From positions 1 to 13,950 of the forward strand of contig DGIZ01000131.1 in assembly GCA_002386585.1 (NCBI GenBank): a stretch of 13,950 bases of DNA, written 5' to 3'. How positions within the stretch are numbered: the first letter of the stretch is position 1; the number at the start of each line of letters is the position of its first letter. This document shows positions 7,387 through 13,950 of this stretch, piece after piece. The translations under genes were made by a program, and so were the position numbers. The notes below the pieces were generated by a model. That model was not told the origin of the DNA. It did no database searches and saw nothing but the letters and a program-made list of their open reading frames with translations. Source of the DNA: Brevundimonas sp. UBA4609. Its GTDB lineage: Bacteria; Pseudomonadota; Alphaproteobacteria; Caulobacterales; Caulobacteraceae.

Positions 7387-8166
7387 CTATTTGATGTCGC
7401 AGTTGGGCTTCAACCCGCCTTCCAGCAACCGGGTCCACACTGTCTCGGCGTCGTCGGCGAAGGCGAACAGCTCCATGTCCGACGCCTTTACCATGCCGTG
7501 CTCGATCAGGGCGTCGAAGTTGATGACCGAGCGCCAGTAGGCCTCGTCGAACAGCACGATGGGGATGGGCGGCGCCTTGTCGGTCTGGCGCAGGGTCAGG
7601 ATCTCGAACAGTTCGTCCAACGTGCCGAAACCGCCGGGGAAGACCACCAGCGCATTGGCCCGCATGGCCAGGTGCATCTTGCGCATGGCGAAGTAGTGGA
7701 ACTGGAAGGTCAGTTCCGGCGTCGACCACGGGTTCGGGAACTGCTCGTGCGGCAGGGTGACGTTGAAGCCGATGGACGGCGCCCCGGCCTCGTGCGCGCC
7801 CTGGTTGGCGGCCTGCATGATGCCCGGACCGCCGCCCGTGGCGATGACGTTGTCGCGCACCTCGCCGGGCTCGCCGCGGAAGGCGCCGCCGCGTTCGGAG
7901 GCGATACGGCCGAACTCGCGCGCCTGCTCGTACCAATAGGCGTGGCGGCCGTCGCCGTTCACGCCCACGCGGGCGCTGCCGAAGACGACGATGGTCGAGC
8001 GCACGCCCCACGCCTTCAACGCCTGCTCGGCCTTCTCATACTCCATCAGGAAGCGCACGCCGCGCATCGACTCGCCCAGCAGGAAGTCCTGATCCAGGGC
8101 GGCCAGACGATAGGAGGGCGAGGCCATCTGGGCCTCATTGGCGAGCTTCTGTTGTTCGGGAGACAT
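7387..8166 (-). CDS. LOG-family protein (TIGR00730 type; putative nucleotide 5'-monophosphate phosphoribohydrolase)
   Basis: The 259-residue protein has the two LOG signatures: GGGPGIMQAANQGA (111–124) and PGGFGTLDE (177–185), with the intervening MRKMHLAMRAN. These form the nucleotide pocket and active site (Arg162 and Glu185 in the expected positions). Characterised members cleave cytokinin riboside monophosphate or AMP-like nucleotides to free base and ribose 5-phosphate; older records call them 'lysine decarboxylase', which the sequence does not support. It is longer than the roughly 190-residue plant-type LOGs, having about 55 extra N-terminal residues before the Rossmann strand (STIVVFGSARVGV). 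AAGG lies 5 bases before the ATG. Its seat between rel and pyrE suggests a nucleotide-related job, but its natural substrate here is not known. Confidence 0.88.
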   Translation of the reverse strand: MSPEQQKLANEAQMASPSYRLAALDQDFLLGESMRGVRFLMEYEKAEQALKAWGVRSTIVVFGSARVGVNGDGRHAYWYEQAREFGRIASERGGAFRGEPGEVRDNVIATGGGPGIMQAANQGAHEAGAPSIGFNVTLPHEQFPNPWSTPELTFQFHYFAMRKMHLAMRANALVVFPGGFGTLDELFEILTLRQTDKAPPIPIVLFDEAYWRSVINFDALIEHGMVKASDMELFAFADDAETVWTRLLEGGLKPNCDIK

Positions 8167-8203
8167 TACGACCTTTGAGAAAACTGATGGCGTCAGCGTC
8201 GGC

Positions 8204-10357
8204 TCAACCGCGCGCGCGATCGACCGTATCGACGTAGGGATTGGCCCTCAGCGCCGCAATGATCATGGTGGCGTGGCGGGCGTCCTCGACCTCCACGTCG
8301 ATGTTGACGTCATAGAAGTCGTGCTGACGGTGGGCCATCGACAGGTTCAGGATATTGCCGCCGGCCTCGCCGATGATGGAGGCCACCTGCCCCAGCACGC
8401 CGCGCGCATTGGTGAGGGTGGCGTGCAGCTTGACCGAGCCGACGGCGCTGCGCTCGGCCTGCGGCGTCCATTGCAGATCCTGCCAGACGGAATCGTCATC
8501 GGCGAAATCGGCCAGAGTCTGGCAGTCGATGGTGTGGACCGTCAGCCCCTTGTCCGGCTCAAGAATGCCGACGATGCGGTCGCCCGGCACGGGCGAACAA
8601 CACTGGCCGAAATGGATGCTGACGCCGGGCGTCAGACCGCCGCCGCGCACGAACAGACGCGGCGATTCCTCGCCGATGCGCTTGCGCTCCGGTCCAGCCT
8701 TCAGTTGCCCCTTCAGCGCCGGGAACAGGGTCTCGGCCACGCGCGTCGCGGTCAGGCGGCCGCGACCGATGGCGTCGAACATGTCTTCTTCAGACGGCAT
8801 GGCGAAGGTCTTCAGCACCTCCGTCAACTTGACGTCGGCCAGCGACTTGCCCGCCCGCTCCAGCGTCTGCTCCAGCGTCGTCTTGCCCAGACGCACGAAC
8901 TCCTCGCGCTCGGACGAACGGATGAAGCGGCGGATGGCCGAGCGGGCCCGGCCCGTGACGGTCAGGCTGCGCCAGTCGGTGGGCGCCTCGCGCTTGGTCC
9001 CGCGGATGATCTCGACCACGTCGCCGTTCTGAAGCGCCGTGCGCATGGGCTTCAGCTCGCCGTTGATCTTGACCCCCACGGCCGTGTCGCCGACCTCGGT
9101 GTGGACGGCATAGGCGAAATCCAGCGGCATCCCGCCGCGCGGCAGGGTGATCAGCGTCCCCTTGGGCGTGAAGACAAAGACCTGGTCCAGATACATTTCG
9201 AGCTTGGCGTGCTCGACCCAGTCCTCGCCCCCCTCCCCGTGTTCGATCACCTGAACCAGATGGCGCAGGTTCAGCAGGGGGTCGCGGCCGCCGTCGGCCT
9301 CCATCGCCTCGCGGTCGAAACCATAGGACTGGTTCTTGTAGCGCCAGTGCGCCGCCACCCCGTCCTCGGCCACGCGGTCCATGGCCTCGGTGCGTATCTG
9401 CATCTCGATGCGCAGGCCGCCGGGCCCGACCACCGTGGTGTGCAGGGACCGGTAGTTGTTCGACTTCGGCGTCGAGATGAAGTCCTTGAACCGCTCCGGC
9501 ACCATCGGCCAGGCGCGGTGAATGACGCCCAGGGCGCGGTAACAGTCGTCCTCGCTCTCGACGATGACGCGGAAGCCGTAGATGTCCGACAGGGACGAAA
9601 AGCCGACCGTCTTGCGCTGCAGCTTGCGCCAGATGGAATAGGGCGTCTTCTCGCGCCCCTTGACCCGCGCCTGGACGCCGGCCTCGGACAGGACGCGCTC
9701 GATCTCGGGCGAAACGGCCTCGATGGCGCTGCCGTTCTCGAGCTTCAGGGCTTCCAGACGGCGCTGGATGGCGACGCGCGCCGTGGCGTTCAGATGCTCG
9801 AACGCCAGTTCTTCCAACTCGGCGGCGATGGAGTGGATGCCGATCGACCGACCCAGCGGCGCATAGACTTCCAGCGTTTCGCGGCTGATGCGCTCGCGCT
9901 TCTCCGGCTTCACGAAGTGGAGGGTGCGCATGTTGTGCAGCCGGTCGGCCAGCTTGACCAGCAGCACCCGCACGTCCCGGCTGATGGCCAGGATGAATTT
10001 GCGCAGGTTCTCGGCCTGACGCGTATGCTCGGCCTGCAGCTCCAGCCGCGACAGCTTGGTGACGCCTTCGACCAGGACGGCGATCTCCTCGCCAAACATC
10101 TCGGCGATGTCGTCGCGGGTGGCGGAGGTGTCCTCGACCACGTCGTGCAGCAGGGCGGTGACGATGGTCGCCGTGTCCAGGCGGTAATCCGTCAGAATGC
10201 CCGCGACCTGGATCGGGTGGGCGAAATAGGGATCGCCGGAGGCCCGCAGCTGCGAGCCGTGCATCTTCATCGCATAGACATAGGCGCGGTTCAGCAGCGC
10301 CTCGTCGGCGGTCGGGTCATAGGCCTTGACCGCCTCGATCAGTTCGAACTGGCGCAT
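8204..10357 (-). CDS. rel: Bifunctional (p)ppGpp synthetase/hydrolase (RelA/SpoT family)
   Basis: This long RSH protein makes and degrades the alarmone (p)ppGpp. Numbered from the ATG at 10357 (717 residues), the hydrolase domain has His47, the HDVVED motif (71–76) and ADRLHNMR (137–144), all intact. The synthetase domain has RVKGREKTPYS (231–241), SDIYGFRV and YRSLH. The RFKD motif (289–292) is the form found in bifunctional enzymes, rather than the EFDD-like form of RelA. A TGS domain starts near 394, a conserved Cys pair is at 586–587 (HFGQCCSP), and an ACT domain ends the protein. Homologous proteins begin at about MRQFELIEAV. An in-frame ATG at 10468 would add 37 residues that are Ser/Ala-rich with clearly lower third-position GC, so it is less likely. 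It is called spoT or rel in related species. It lies downstream of rpoZ, a conserved pairing. Confidence 0.95.
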   Translation of the reverse strand: MRQFELIEAVKAYDPTADEALLNRAYVYAMKMHGSQLRASGDPYFAHPIQVAGILTDYRLDTATIVTALLHDVVEDTSATRDDIAEMFGEEIAVLVEGVTKLSRLELQAEHTRQAENLRKFILAISRDVRVLLVKLADRLHNMRTLHFVKPEKRERISRETLEVYAPLGRSIGIHSIAAELEELAFEHLNATARVAIQRRLEALKLENGSAIEAVSPEIERVLSEAGVQARVKGREKTPYSIWRKLQRKTVGFSSLSDIYGFRVIVESEDDCYRALGVIHRAWPMVPERFKDFISTPKSNNYRSLHTTVVGPGGLRIEMQIRTEAMDRVAEDGVAAHWRYKNQSYGFDREAMEADGGRDPLLNLRHLVQVIEHGEGGEDWVEHAKLEMYLDQVFVFTPKGTLITLPRGGMPLDFAYAVHTEVGDTAVGVKINGELKPMRTALQNGDVVEIIRGTKREAPTDWRSLTVTGRARSAIRRFIRSSEREEFVRLGKTTLEQTLERAGKSLADVKLTEVLKTFAMPSEEDMFDAIGRGRLTATRVAETLFPALKGQLKAGPERKRIGEESPRLFVRGGGLTPGVSIHFGQCCSPVPGDRIVGILEPDKGLTVHTIDCQTLADFADDDSVWQDLQWTPQAERSAVGSVKLHATLTNARGVLGQVASIIGEAGGNILNLSMAHRQHDFYDVNIDVEVEDARHATMIIAALRANPYVDTVDRARG

Positions 10358-10527
10358 GATCGGTGCGCGCTTGGTATCAGACAATGCAGGGCCTTCAGAC
10401 GACTTCGGCGCCGCCTCGGAAAGAGACGACGCCGATGTCTTGTCCTGCAGATTCGCTGCGGGGTCCATCGGCGTGTCCGTCTGAGGTCGCGCCGCCCGTC
10501 TTGCTACCTTGGTGACCGGGTCGGCCG
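10358..10527 (-). other. rpoZ–rel spacer, possible leader or N-terminal extension of rel
   Basis: These 170 bases separate the rpoZ stop from the preferred rel start. The part from 10468 to 10358 is open in the rel frame and could add 37 residues, but it has many A/T third positions (about a third of codons) against the strongly GC-ending codons of the gene body, so it reads more like an untranslated leader. No clear promoter or terminator was found in it. Confidence 0.35.
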
Positions 10528-10887
10528 TCAGTAGCGCTCCTCCTGGCCCCCGTCGCGGTCGCTTTGCAGCGCGCGGATCAACTCGGCCTCAGCCATGTTC
10601 ATGTGCTGCGGCTCGGCCAGCAGGGCCACGACCTCGGCTTCGTCCTCGGCCTCGGTGCGCTCATCGACCCGTTGCAGGGTGGTGATGATGTTCTCGCGCA
10701 GTTCGTCCGGGGTGACGGTGTCCTCGGCCAGTTCGCGCAGGGCGACGACCGGGTTCTTGTCGTTGTCGCGGTCCAGCGTCAGCGGGGCGCCGTTGGCGAT
10801 GTTGCGGGCGCGGTGACCGGCCAGCAGAACCAGACCAAAGCGGTTCGGCACCTTTTCGATGCAGTCTTCGACAGTGACGCGGGCCAT
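10528..10887 (-). CDS. rpoZ: DNA-directed RNA polymerase omega subunit
   Basis: Omega assists assembly of the beta' subunit into RNA polymerase and, in many bacteria, forms part of a ppGpp-binding site. The 119-residue protein begins [19 protein letters not shown] and continues [10 protein letters not shown] with a VALRELAE helix, the standard omega fold, then a long acidic C-terminal tail as in alphaproteobacterial forms. The ATG at 10887 has an excellent ribosome site (AGAGGA, 6 bases upstream); a longer reading to 10947 would start inside the promoter. It is the first gene of the minus-strand run leading to rel, matching the conserved rpoZ–rel order. Confidence 0.96.
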   Translation of the reverse strand: MARVTVEDCIEKVPNRFGLVLLAGHRARNIANGAPLTLDRDNDKNPVVALRELAEDTVTPDELRENIITTLQRVDERTEAEDEAEVVALLAEPQHMNMAEAELIRALQSDRDGGQEERY

Positions 10888-10918
10888 GAATTTCCTCTGG
10901 CGGCAGGGAGAACCGCAC

Positions 10919-10947
10919 AAAATATAGGGTGAAAGCCAATTGTGCAA
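10919..10947 (-). promoter_or_regulatory. Candidate sigma-70-type promoter for rpoZ
   Basis: On the minus strand TTGCAC (10947–10942) is followed after 17 bases by TATTTT (10924–10919), within the AT-rich stretch CCTATATTTTG, which stands out in this GC-rich window. A start site about 25 bases before the rpoZ ATG would leave room for the AGAGGA ribosome site. It is the best promoter-like sequence in the window and the likely origin of the rpoZ–rel transcript. Confidence 0.55.
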
Positions 10948-10965
10948 CGCCGCGAAGGCGGCATT
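10946..10965 (-). terminator. Weak hairpin between the cupin gene and rpoZ
   Basis: The stretch AACGCCGCGAAGGCGGCATT forms a 5-bp GC stem (GCCGC/GCGGC) around a 4-base loop, with two further A–T pairs beyond a mismatch. It lies 16–35 bases after the cupin stop and just upstream of the rpoZ −35 box. There is no T-run after it on the minus strand, so it would be a poor intrinsic terminator. Confidence 0.25.
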
Positions 10966-10980
10966 GAGGCGGTTTTCCGG

Positions 10981-11415
10981 TCAATCCCGCCGCTTCGACA
11001 GCGGATAGGAGATAATCAGAACCAGATCCTCGTCCCCCGTCTGGCGAATGCCGACGACATTGCCGTCGTAAAGATAGGCCGCGTCGCCGGGTCCGACAAC
11101 GACATCTTCCCCGTCGCTGCTGACCACGCCGGCGCCGCTGACGACATAATAGACCTCGTCATGAGCGATGGGATGCAGGCCGATCGAGGCCCCCGGGTGC
11201 AGGACCCGCTTGCGGAACTCCATCGCCCGGTTCGGCACGCCGTCGCTGATGCGATAGGCCGTGCTCATGCCCGTCCCGTTATGCGGCGGCGGCTGCATCA
11301 CGCGGACGTCCGCCTCCCGTACGACCCGTCCGACGCCCGCAGGCGGCGAAGCGGGCGTCGCCCCGTCCTGGGCGGCCAGAAGGGCGGCCATCGTCATCAA
11401 CAGGGCGAGGTTCAT
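10981..11415 (-). CDS. Exported single-domain cupin protein
   Basis: The 144-residue protein begins with a short signal peptide (MNLALLMTMAALLAAQDG), so it is probably periplasmic. The rest is one cupin barrel. The first cupin motif is seen as PGASIGLHPIAHDEVYYVVSG, with His81, His85 and Glu87 as probable metal ligands; the second motif (PGDAAYLYDGNVVGIRQTG) lacks the usual histidine, so metal binding may use three ligands or be altered. No enzymatic activity can be assigned: the family ranges from dioxygenases and isomerases to sugar or ligand binders. GGAG lies 7 bases before the ATG. It follows folK on the same strand by 51 bp and may be co-transcribed with it, although nothing ties it to folate synthesis. 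Confidence 0.82.
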   Translation of the reverse strand: MNLALLMTMAALLAAQDGATPASPPAGVGRVVREADVRVMQPPPHNGTGMSTAYRISDGVPNRAMEFRKRVLHPGASIGLHPIAHDEVYYVVSGAGVVSSDGEDVVVGPGDAAYLYDGNVVGIRQTGDEDLVLIISYPLSKRRD

Positions 11416-11466
11416 GTGATGTCTCCCGGTGTCATCGCCCCACCCTGCCCCGGCGACGCGTCGACA

Positions 11467-12051
11467 TCAATGCGGCAAAGGCCGCGCGTCGCGCCCCACG
11501 CCGGCGCGCTCCGCCAGGTCCTTCGCCAGGCCGCCGCAGACCGGATGAACCCACCCCGGCGCGATCTCCGCCAGCGGCCCCATGACGAACAGCCGGTCCG
11601 CCGCGCGCGGGTGCGGCAGGATCAGCCCGTTCAGATCCCCGCTCAGACGCCCATAGGCGATCAGGTCCAGATCCAGAGTCCGCGGCGCATTGCGCGCCGT
11701 CCGCACCCGGCCGAACAGATCCTCGATCCGCCCCAGGGTCCGCATCAGAGTCGGGGCGTCATGGGCGGTGCTGACCACGGCCACGCCGTTCAGGAACGGC
11801 GGATCCGTCGGATCGGGCCAGGCCTGCGACGACCACCAGGACGAACGGGCCAGAACATCCACGCCCTCGGCGCGGAACCGGGCCAGCGCCGCCTCCAGCG
11901 CCTCGACGCAGGACGACCAATCGCCCTTGTCATTGCAGCCCAGTGCGACGATGACTGCCGCGTCCAGATCGATGTCGGGCCGGGATTCCCCGGCGGCGTC
12001 GGTCGGGGCCTTCATTTTCTCGACCATATCGACGGACTCATTTTCGTTCAT
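11467..12051 (-). CDS. folK: 2-amino-4-hydroxy-6-hydroxymethyldihydropteridine pyrophosphokinase
   Basis: FolK transfers pyrophosphate from ATP to 6-hydroxymethyl-dihydropterin in folate synthesis. The HPPK core starts at VIVALGCNDKGD and includes the signature APRTLDLDLIAYG, whose two aspartates bind magnesium, and the end motif LPHPRAADRLFVMGPLAE. Three ATG starts are possible: 12051 (194 residues), 12027 (186) and 12015 (182). The longest shares its CATG with the start of the divergent NYN gene; the shorter ones leave a gap of 22–34 bp and sit nearer the family's usual N-terminus, with GAG at 12015 and 12027 as weak ribosome sites. The core motif is somewhat unusual in having GCN in place of the common G(S/A)N. 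No other folate gene is in the window. Confidence 0.93.
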   Translation of the reverse strand: MNENESVDMVEKMKAPTDAAGESRPDIDLDAAVIVALGCNDKGDWSSCVEALEAALARFRAEGVDVLARSSWWSSQAWPDPTDPPFLNGVAVVSTAHDAPTLMRTLGRIEDLFGRVRTARNAPRTLDLDLIAYGRLSGDLNGLILPHPRAADRLFVMGPLAEIAPGWVHPVCGGLAKDLAERAGVGRDARPLPH

Positions 12052-12631
12052 GACCGACCACCCCGACGACCGCATCGCCCTGTTCATCGACGGCGCCAAC
12101 CTCTATTCGGCCGCGCGCGCCCTGAACTGCGACCTCGACTTCAAGAAGCTCTCCACCTGGTTCGTCGGCGAAGGCCGGCTGGTGCGCGCCTATTATTACA
12201 CGGCCGTGGTCGAGGGCGAAGAATTCTCGCCTGTCCGCCCCCTCGTCGACTGGCTCGACTACAACGGCTTCACCGTCGTGACCAAACCGGTGAAGCGCTT
12301 CACCGACGCCCAGGGCCATAGCCGCACCAAGGGCAATATGGACATCGAGATCGCCGTCGACATGCTCGAGTTGGCGCCGCGTCTGGATCAGGCGGTGCTG
12401 TTCTCGGGCGACGGCGACTTCCGTCGTCTGGTCCAGGCGATGCAGGCCAAGGGCGTGCGCGTCACCGTCGTCTCGACGGTCAAGAGCCAGCCGCCCCAGA
12501 TCTCCGACGACCTGCGCCGCCAGGCTGACGCCTTCATCGATCTGGCCGACATCATGAACCAGGTCGGCAAGCCCAAGGCTCCGATGAATCAAGGCGTGGC
12601 CCGCACCCTGGACCGGAGCGACCGCGCGTGA
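12050..12631 (+). CDS. NYN-domain protein (PIN-like fold, LabA/DUF88 group), putative nuclease
   Basis: The 193-residue protein is almost entirely one NYN domain. It shows the acidic residues expected of the PIN-like metal-binding centre: Asp14 and Asn17 in LFIDGANLYS, Asp98 and Asp104 in KGNMDIEIAVDM, and Asp121 and Asp123 in FSGDGDF. This pattern predicts a metal-dependent RNase, but no substrate is known for this bacterial subgroup and activity is inference. The Arg/Pro-rich C-terminal tail (about 172–193) is probably disordered. The ATG at 12050 fits the conserved start just before DRIALFIDGAN. It overlaps the downstream glycosylase gene by 4 bases, so the two are translated together. Its own promoter must lie within the 5' part of folK. 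Confidence 0.87.
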   Translation: MTDHPDDRIALFIDGANLYSAARALNCDLDFKKLSTWFVGEGRLVRAYYYTAVVEGEEFSPVRPLVDWLDYNGFTVVTKPVKRFTDAQGHSRTKGNMDIEIAVDMLELAPRLDQAVLFSGDGDFRRLVQAMQAKGVRVTVVSTVKSQPPQISDDLRRQADAFIDLADIMNQVGKPKAPMNQGVARTLDRSDRA

Positions 12632-13284
12632 GCCCCCGACTGAGCGCCGAGTTGAATCCCGAGCCGCCCCGCGACTGTCCCCTGTGCCCGCGTCTGGTCG
12701 CCTACCGGGCCGAGAACGCGCGCCAGAACCCGGACTGGTGGAACGGTCCGGCGCCCTCCTTCGGCGATCCGAACGCACGGCTGCTGATCGCGGGACTGGC
12801 GCCGGGCCGCACCGGCGCCAACCGGACGGGCCGTCCCTTCACCGGGGACCATGCGGGCTGGCTGCTGTACGACACGCTGAAGAAGACCGGTTTCGCCCAG
12901 GGCCGCTATGACCCGAACGGCGACGACGACCTGACGCTGGTCGACTGCATGATCACCAACGCCGTGCGCTGCGCCCCGCCTCAGAACAAGCCGACGGCGA
13001 CGGAGGAGAATACGTGCCGTCCCTTCCTGGTGGATCGGCTGGCCGCCCTGCCCCGGCTGAAGGTGATCGTGACCCTGGGCGACGTGTCCCGGCGCAGCAT
13101 CCTGCGCACCCTGGGCTATCCCGGCTCGGCCATTCCCGCCGGGCACGGGGTCGAGGGCAAGGTCGGTCCCTACACCCTGATCAACAGCTATCACTGCTCG
13201 CGGCTGAACACGAACACCGGCCGACTGACAGCCGAGATGTTCGAGGATGTCTTCAGACGCGCAAAGGCCGCGCTGGAGGCCTGA
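12628..13284 (+). CDS. Uracil-DNA glycosylase, family 5 (UDGb)-like, iron–sulfur type
   Basis: The 218-residue protein should remove uracil or other deaminated bases from DNA. The first active-site motif is GLAPGRTGANRTGRPFTGD (56–74), diagnostic of family 5 (GLAP..G.NRTGR-FTGD). The second is YHCSRLNTNTGRLT (188–201) with His189. Four cysteines, Cys17, Cys20, Cys115 and Cys130, are placed as in 4Fe–4S glycosylases. The second motif has Cys190 where many relatives have proline (HPS), a point to compare across homologues. The start is GTG at 12628, overlapping the NYN stop (GTGA), with GGAG 9 bases upstream. It ends 4 bp before the convergent amidase gene. Confidence 0.92.
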   Translation: MSPRLSAELNPEPPRDCPLCPRLVAYRAENARQNPDWWNGPAPSFGDPNARLLIAGLAPGRTGANRTGRPFTGDHAGWLLYDTLKKTGFAQGRYDPNGDDDLTLVDCMITNAVRCAPPQNKPTATEENTCRPFLVDRLAALPRLKVIVTLGDVSRRSILRTLGYPGSAIPAGHGVEGKVGPYTLINSYHCSRLNTNTGRLTAEMFEDVFRRAKAALEA

Positions 13285-13288
13285 GGCT

Positions 13289-13950
13289 TCAGCCCCCGGC
13301 GATGTCTCCGGCGACCATCACCGGGGCGGCCGGTTCGCGGAAGTAGCGGTCGATGCCCTCGGCGACCGAGCGCATCAGGCGACGGCGGGCGCGTTCGTCG
13401 CTCAGGACGCGCTCGTCTTCCGGGTTGGTGATGAAGCCCATCTCCAACAGGACGGCCGGAACGTCAGGCGCCAGCAGCACGGCCAGGCCCGCATCGCGGT
13501 GGCTGCGGCGCAGCAGGGGGTGGTTGTCCCCCTCGATATGGGTCAGCAGCACCCGCGCGAACTGGGCCGAGCGGTTCTGGGTGGCGCGCTGGGTCATGTC
13601 CAGCAGGATGCGGTCGACCGAGGCGTCGCGACCCGGCAGGCGCAGGTCGCGTTGCCAGTCGTCGCCCTTGGTGAACTCGCGCACGGCGCGACCCGCGCCC
13701 TGTTCGGACAGGGTGTAGACGCTGGCGCCGCGCAGCGCCGGGTCCGACCCCGCGTCGGCGTGCAGGGAGATGAACAGATCCGCTCCGGCGTCGCGGGCGA
13801 TCTGCACCCGACGGCCGTGGATCACATAGACGTCGCCGTCGCGGGTCAGGCGCACGCGATAGCGGCCTGTGCGCTCCAGCGCCGCCTTGAGATCCCGAGC
13901 GGCGGCCAGGGTGACGGCCTTTTCCTGAACATGCTGGCCCTGGGCGCCGG
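13289..13950 (-). CDS. N-acetylmuramoyl-L-alanine amidase (Amidase_3), C-terminal part
   Basis: The gene enters from the right window edge, so only about 220 C-terminal residues are visible. The frame reads GAQGQHVQEKAVTLAAARDL at the edge, where the Glu of QEK is the expected zinc ligand, then YRVRLTRDGD, ADLFISLHADA with the zinc-ligand His, and PAVLLEMGFITNPED with the catalytic Glu. The HGG.DPGA segment holding the first zinc ligand lies outside. These enzymes cut the bond between muramic acid and the peptide stem and separate daughter cells or remodel the wall; AmiC-type proteins are exported. Whether this one carries an AMIN domain or signal peptide cannot be seen. An internal GTG at 13855 is not the start, because homology continues upstream of it. 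Confidence 0.93.
   Translation of the reverse strand, partial: GAQGQHVQEKAVTLAAARDLKAALERTGRYRVRLTRDGDVYVIHGRRVQIARDAGADLFISLHADAGSDPALRGASVYTLSEQGAGRAVREFTKGDDWQRDLRLPGRDASVDRILLDMTQRATQNRSAQFARVLLTHIEGDNHPLLRRSHRDAGLAVLLAPDVPAVLLEMGFITNPEDERVLSDERARRRLMRSVAEGIDRYFREPAAPVMVAGDIAGG

Noticed and set aside
8138..10534. A very long open frame (about 800 codons) on the plus strand opposite rel
   Set aside because: It mirrors the rel codons in a GC-rich gene, has a low-complexity Arg/Gln/Asp/Leu-rich composition without any recognisable motif, and rel itself has full-length domain evidence.
11454..11463. Perfect 10-bp palindrome CGACGCGTCG between folK and the cupin gene
   Set aside because: Short GC palindromes are expected by chance here and no repeat copy or protein site was recognised.
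10942..12321. A 459-codon plus-strand open frame across the cupin, folK and NYN genes
   Set aside because: It crosses three well-supported genes on both strands and shows only Arg/Pro-rich shadow composition.
13281..13292. Near-palindrome CTGAGGCTTCAG at the convergent glycosylase/amidase ends, as a bidirectional terminator
   Set aside because: The stem is only four base pairs with no T-run on either side; it arises mainly from the two facing stop codons.
1..13950. Search for CRISPR repeats, tRNA or rRNA genes, insertion sequences, toxin–antitoxin or defence genes
   Set aside because: No regular repeats, transposase motifs, inverted terminal repeats or RNA-gene sequence were recognised by eye; the window is almost fully explained by core genes.

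Overview
The window is about 14 kb of dense, GC-rich chromosome. The gene order rpoZ–rel–(LOG)–pyrE–pdxJ–acpS–lepB–rnc–era is the housekeeping arrangement known from Alphaproteobacteria. Protein style (alpha-type AcpS and RelA/SpoT, a GANTC site in two leaders, a NYN protein of the type common in the class) fits Caulobacterales, plausibly Brevundimonas or a relative. The genus is inference from remembered gene order and was not tested by a search. No tRNA, rRNA, CRISPR array, insertion sequence, integrase or phage gene was seen.

Layout. (1) 1–1647: the N-terminal end of an EamA/DMT transporter on the minus strand, divergent from a MocR-type regulator (GntR helix-turn-helix fused to an aminotransferase fold) across an 88-bp regulatory gap. 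(2) 10887 down to 1637, all minus strand: rpoZ, rel, a LOG-family protein, pyrE, pdxJ, acpS, lepB, rnc, era and a membrane-anchored serine hydrolase. Several junctions overlap (pdxJ/acpS by 4 bp, lepB/rnc by 1 bp, rnc/era by 4 bp, era/hydrolase by 11 bp), which implies translational coupling. The hydrolase sits where recO is often found. (3) 10981–12051, minus strand: a small exported cupin protein and folK. (4) 12050–13284, plus strand: a NYN-domain putative nuclease and a family 5-like uracil-DNA glycosylase, overlapping by 4 bp. (5) 13289–13950, minus strand: the C-terminal part of an N-acetylmuramoyl-L-alanine amidase, cut by the window edge.

The central block combines transcription (omega), the ppGpp alarmone, pyrimidine synthesis (PyrE), vitamin B6 synthesis (PdxJ), acyl-carrier-protein activation (AcpS), protein export (LepB) and RNA processing/ribosome assembly (RNase III, Era). 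It is a growth-linked core cluster, not an accessory island. I did not find convincing evidence of a new multi-gene system. The points most worth a second look are local: two start codons sharing one CATG, the NYN–glycosylase pair, the non-recO gene after era, a hairpin against the lepB start, and an insertion in Era. No stretch longer than 300 bases lacks a gene; the longest gap is about 170 bases, between rpoZ and the preferred rel start.
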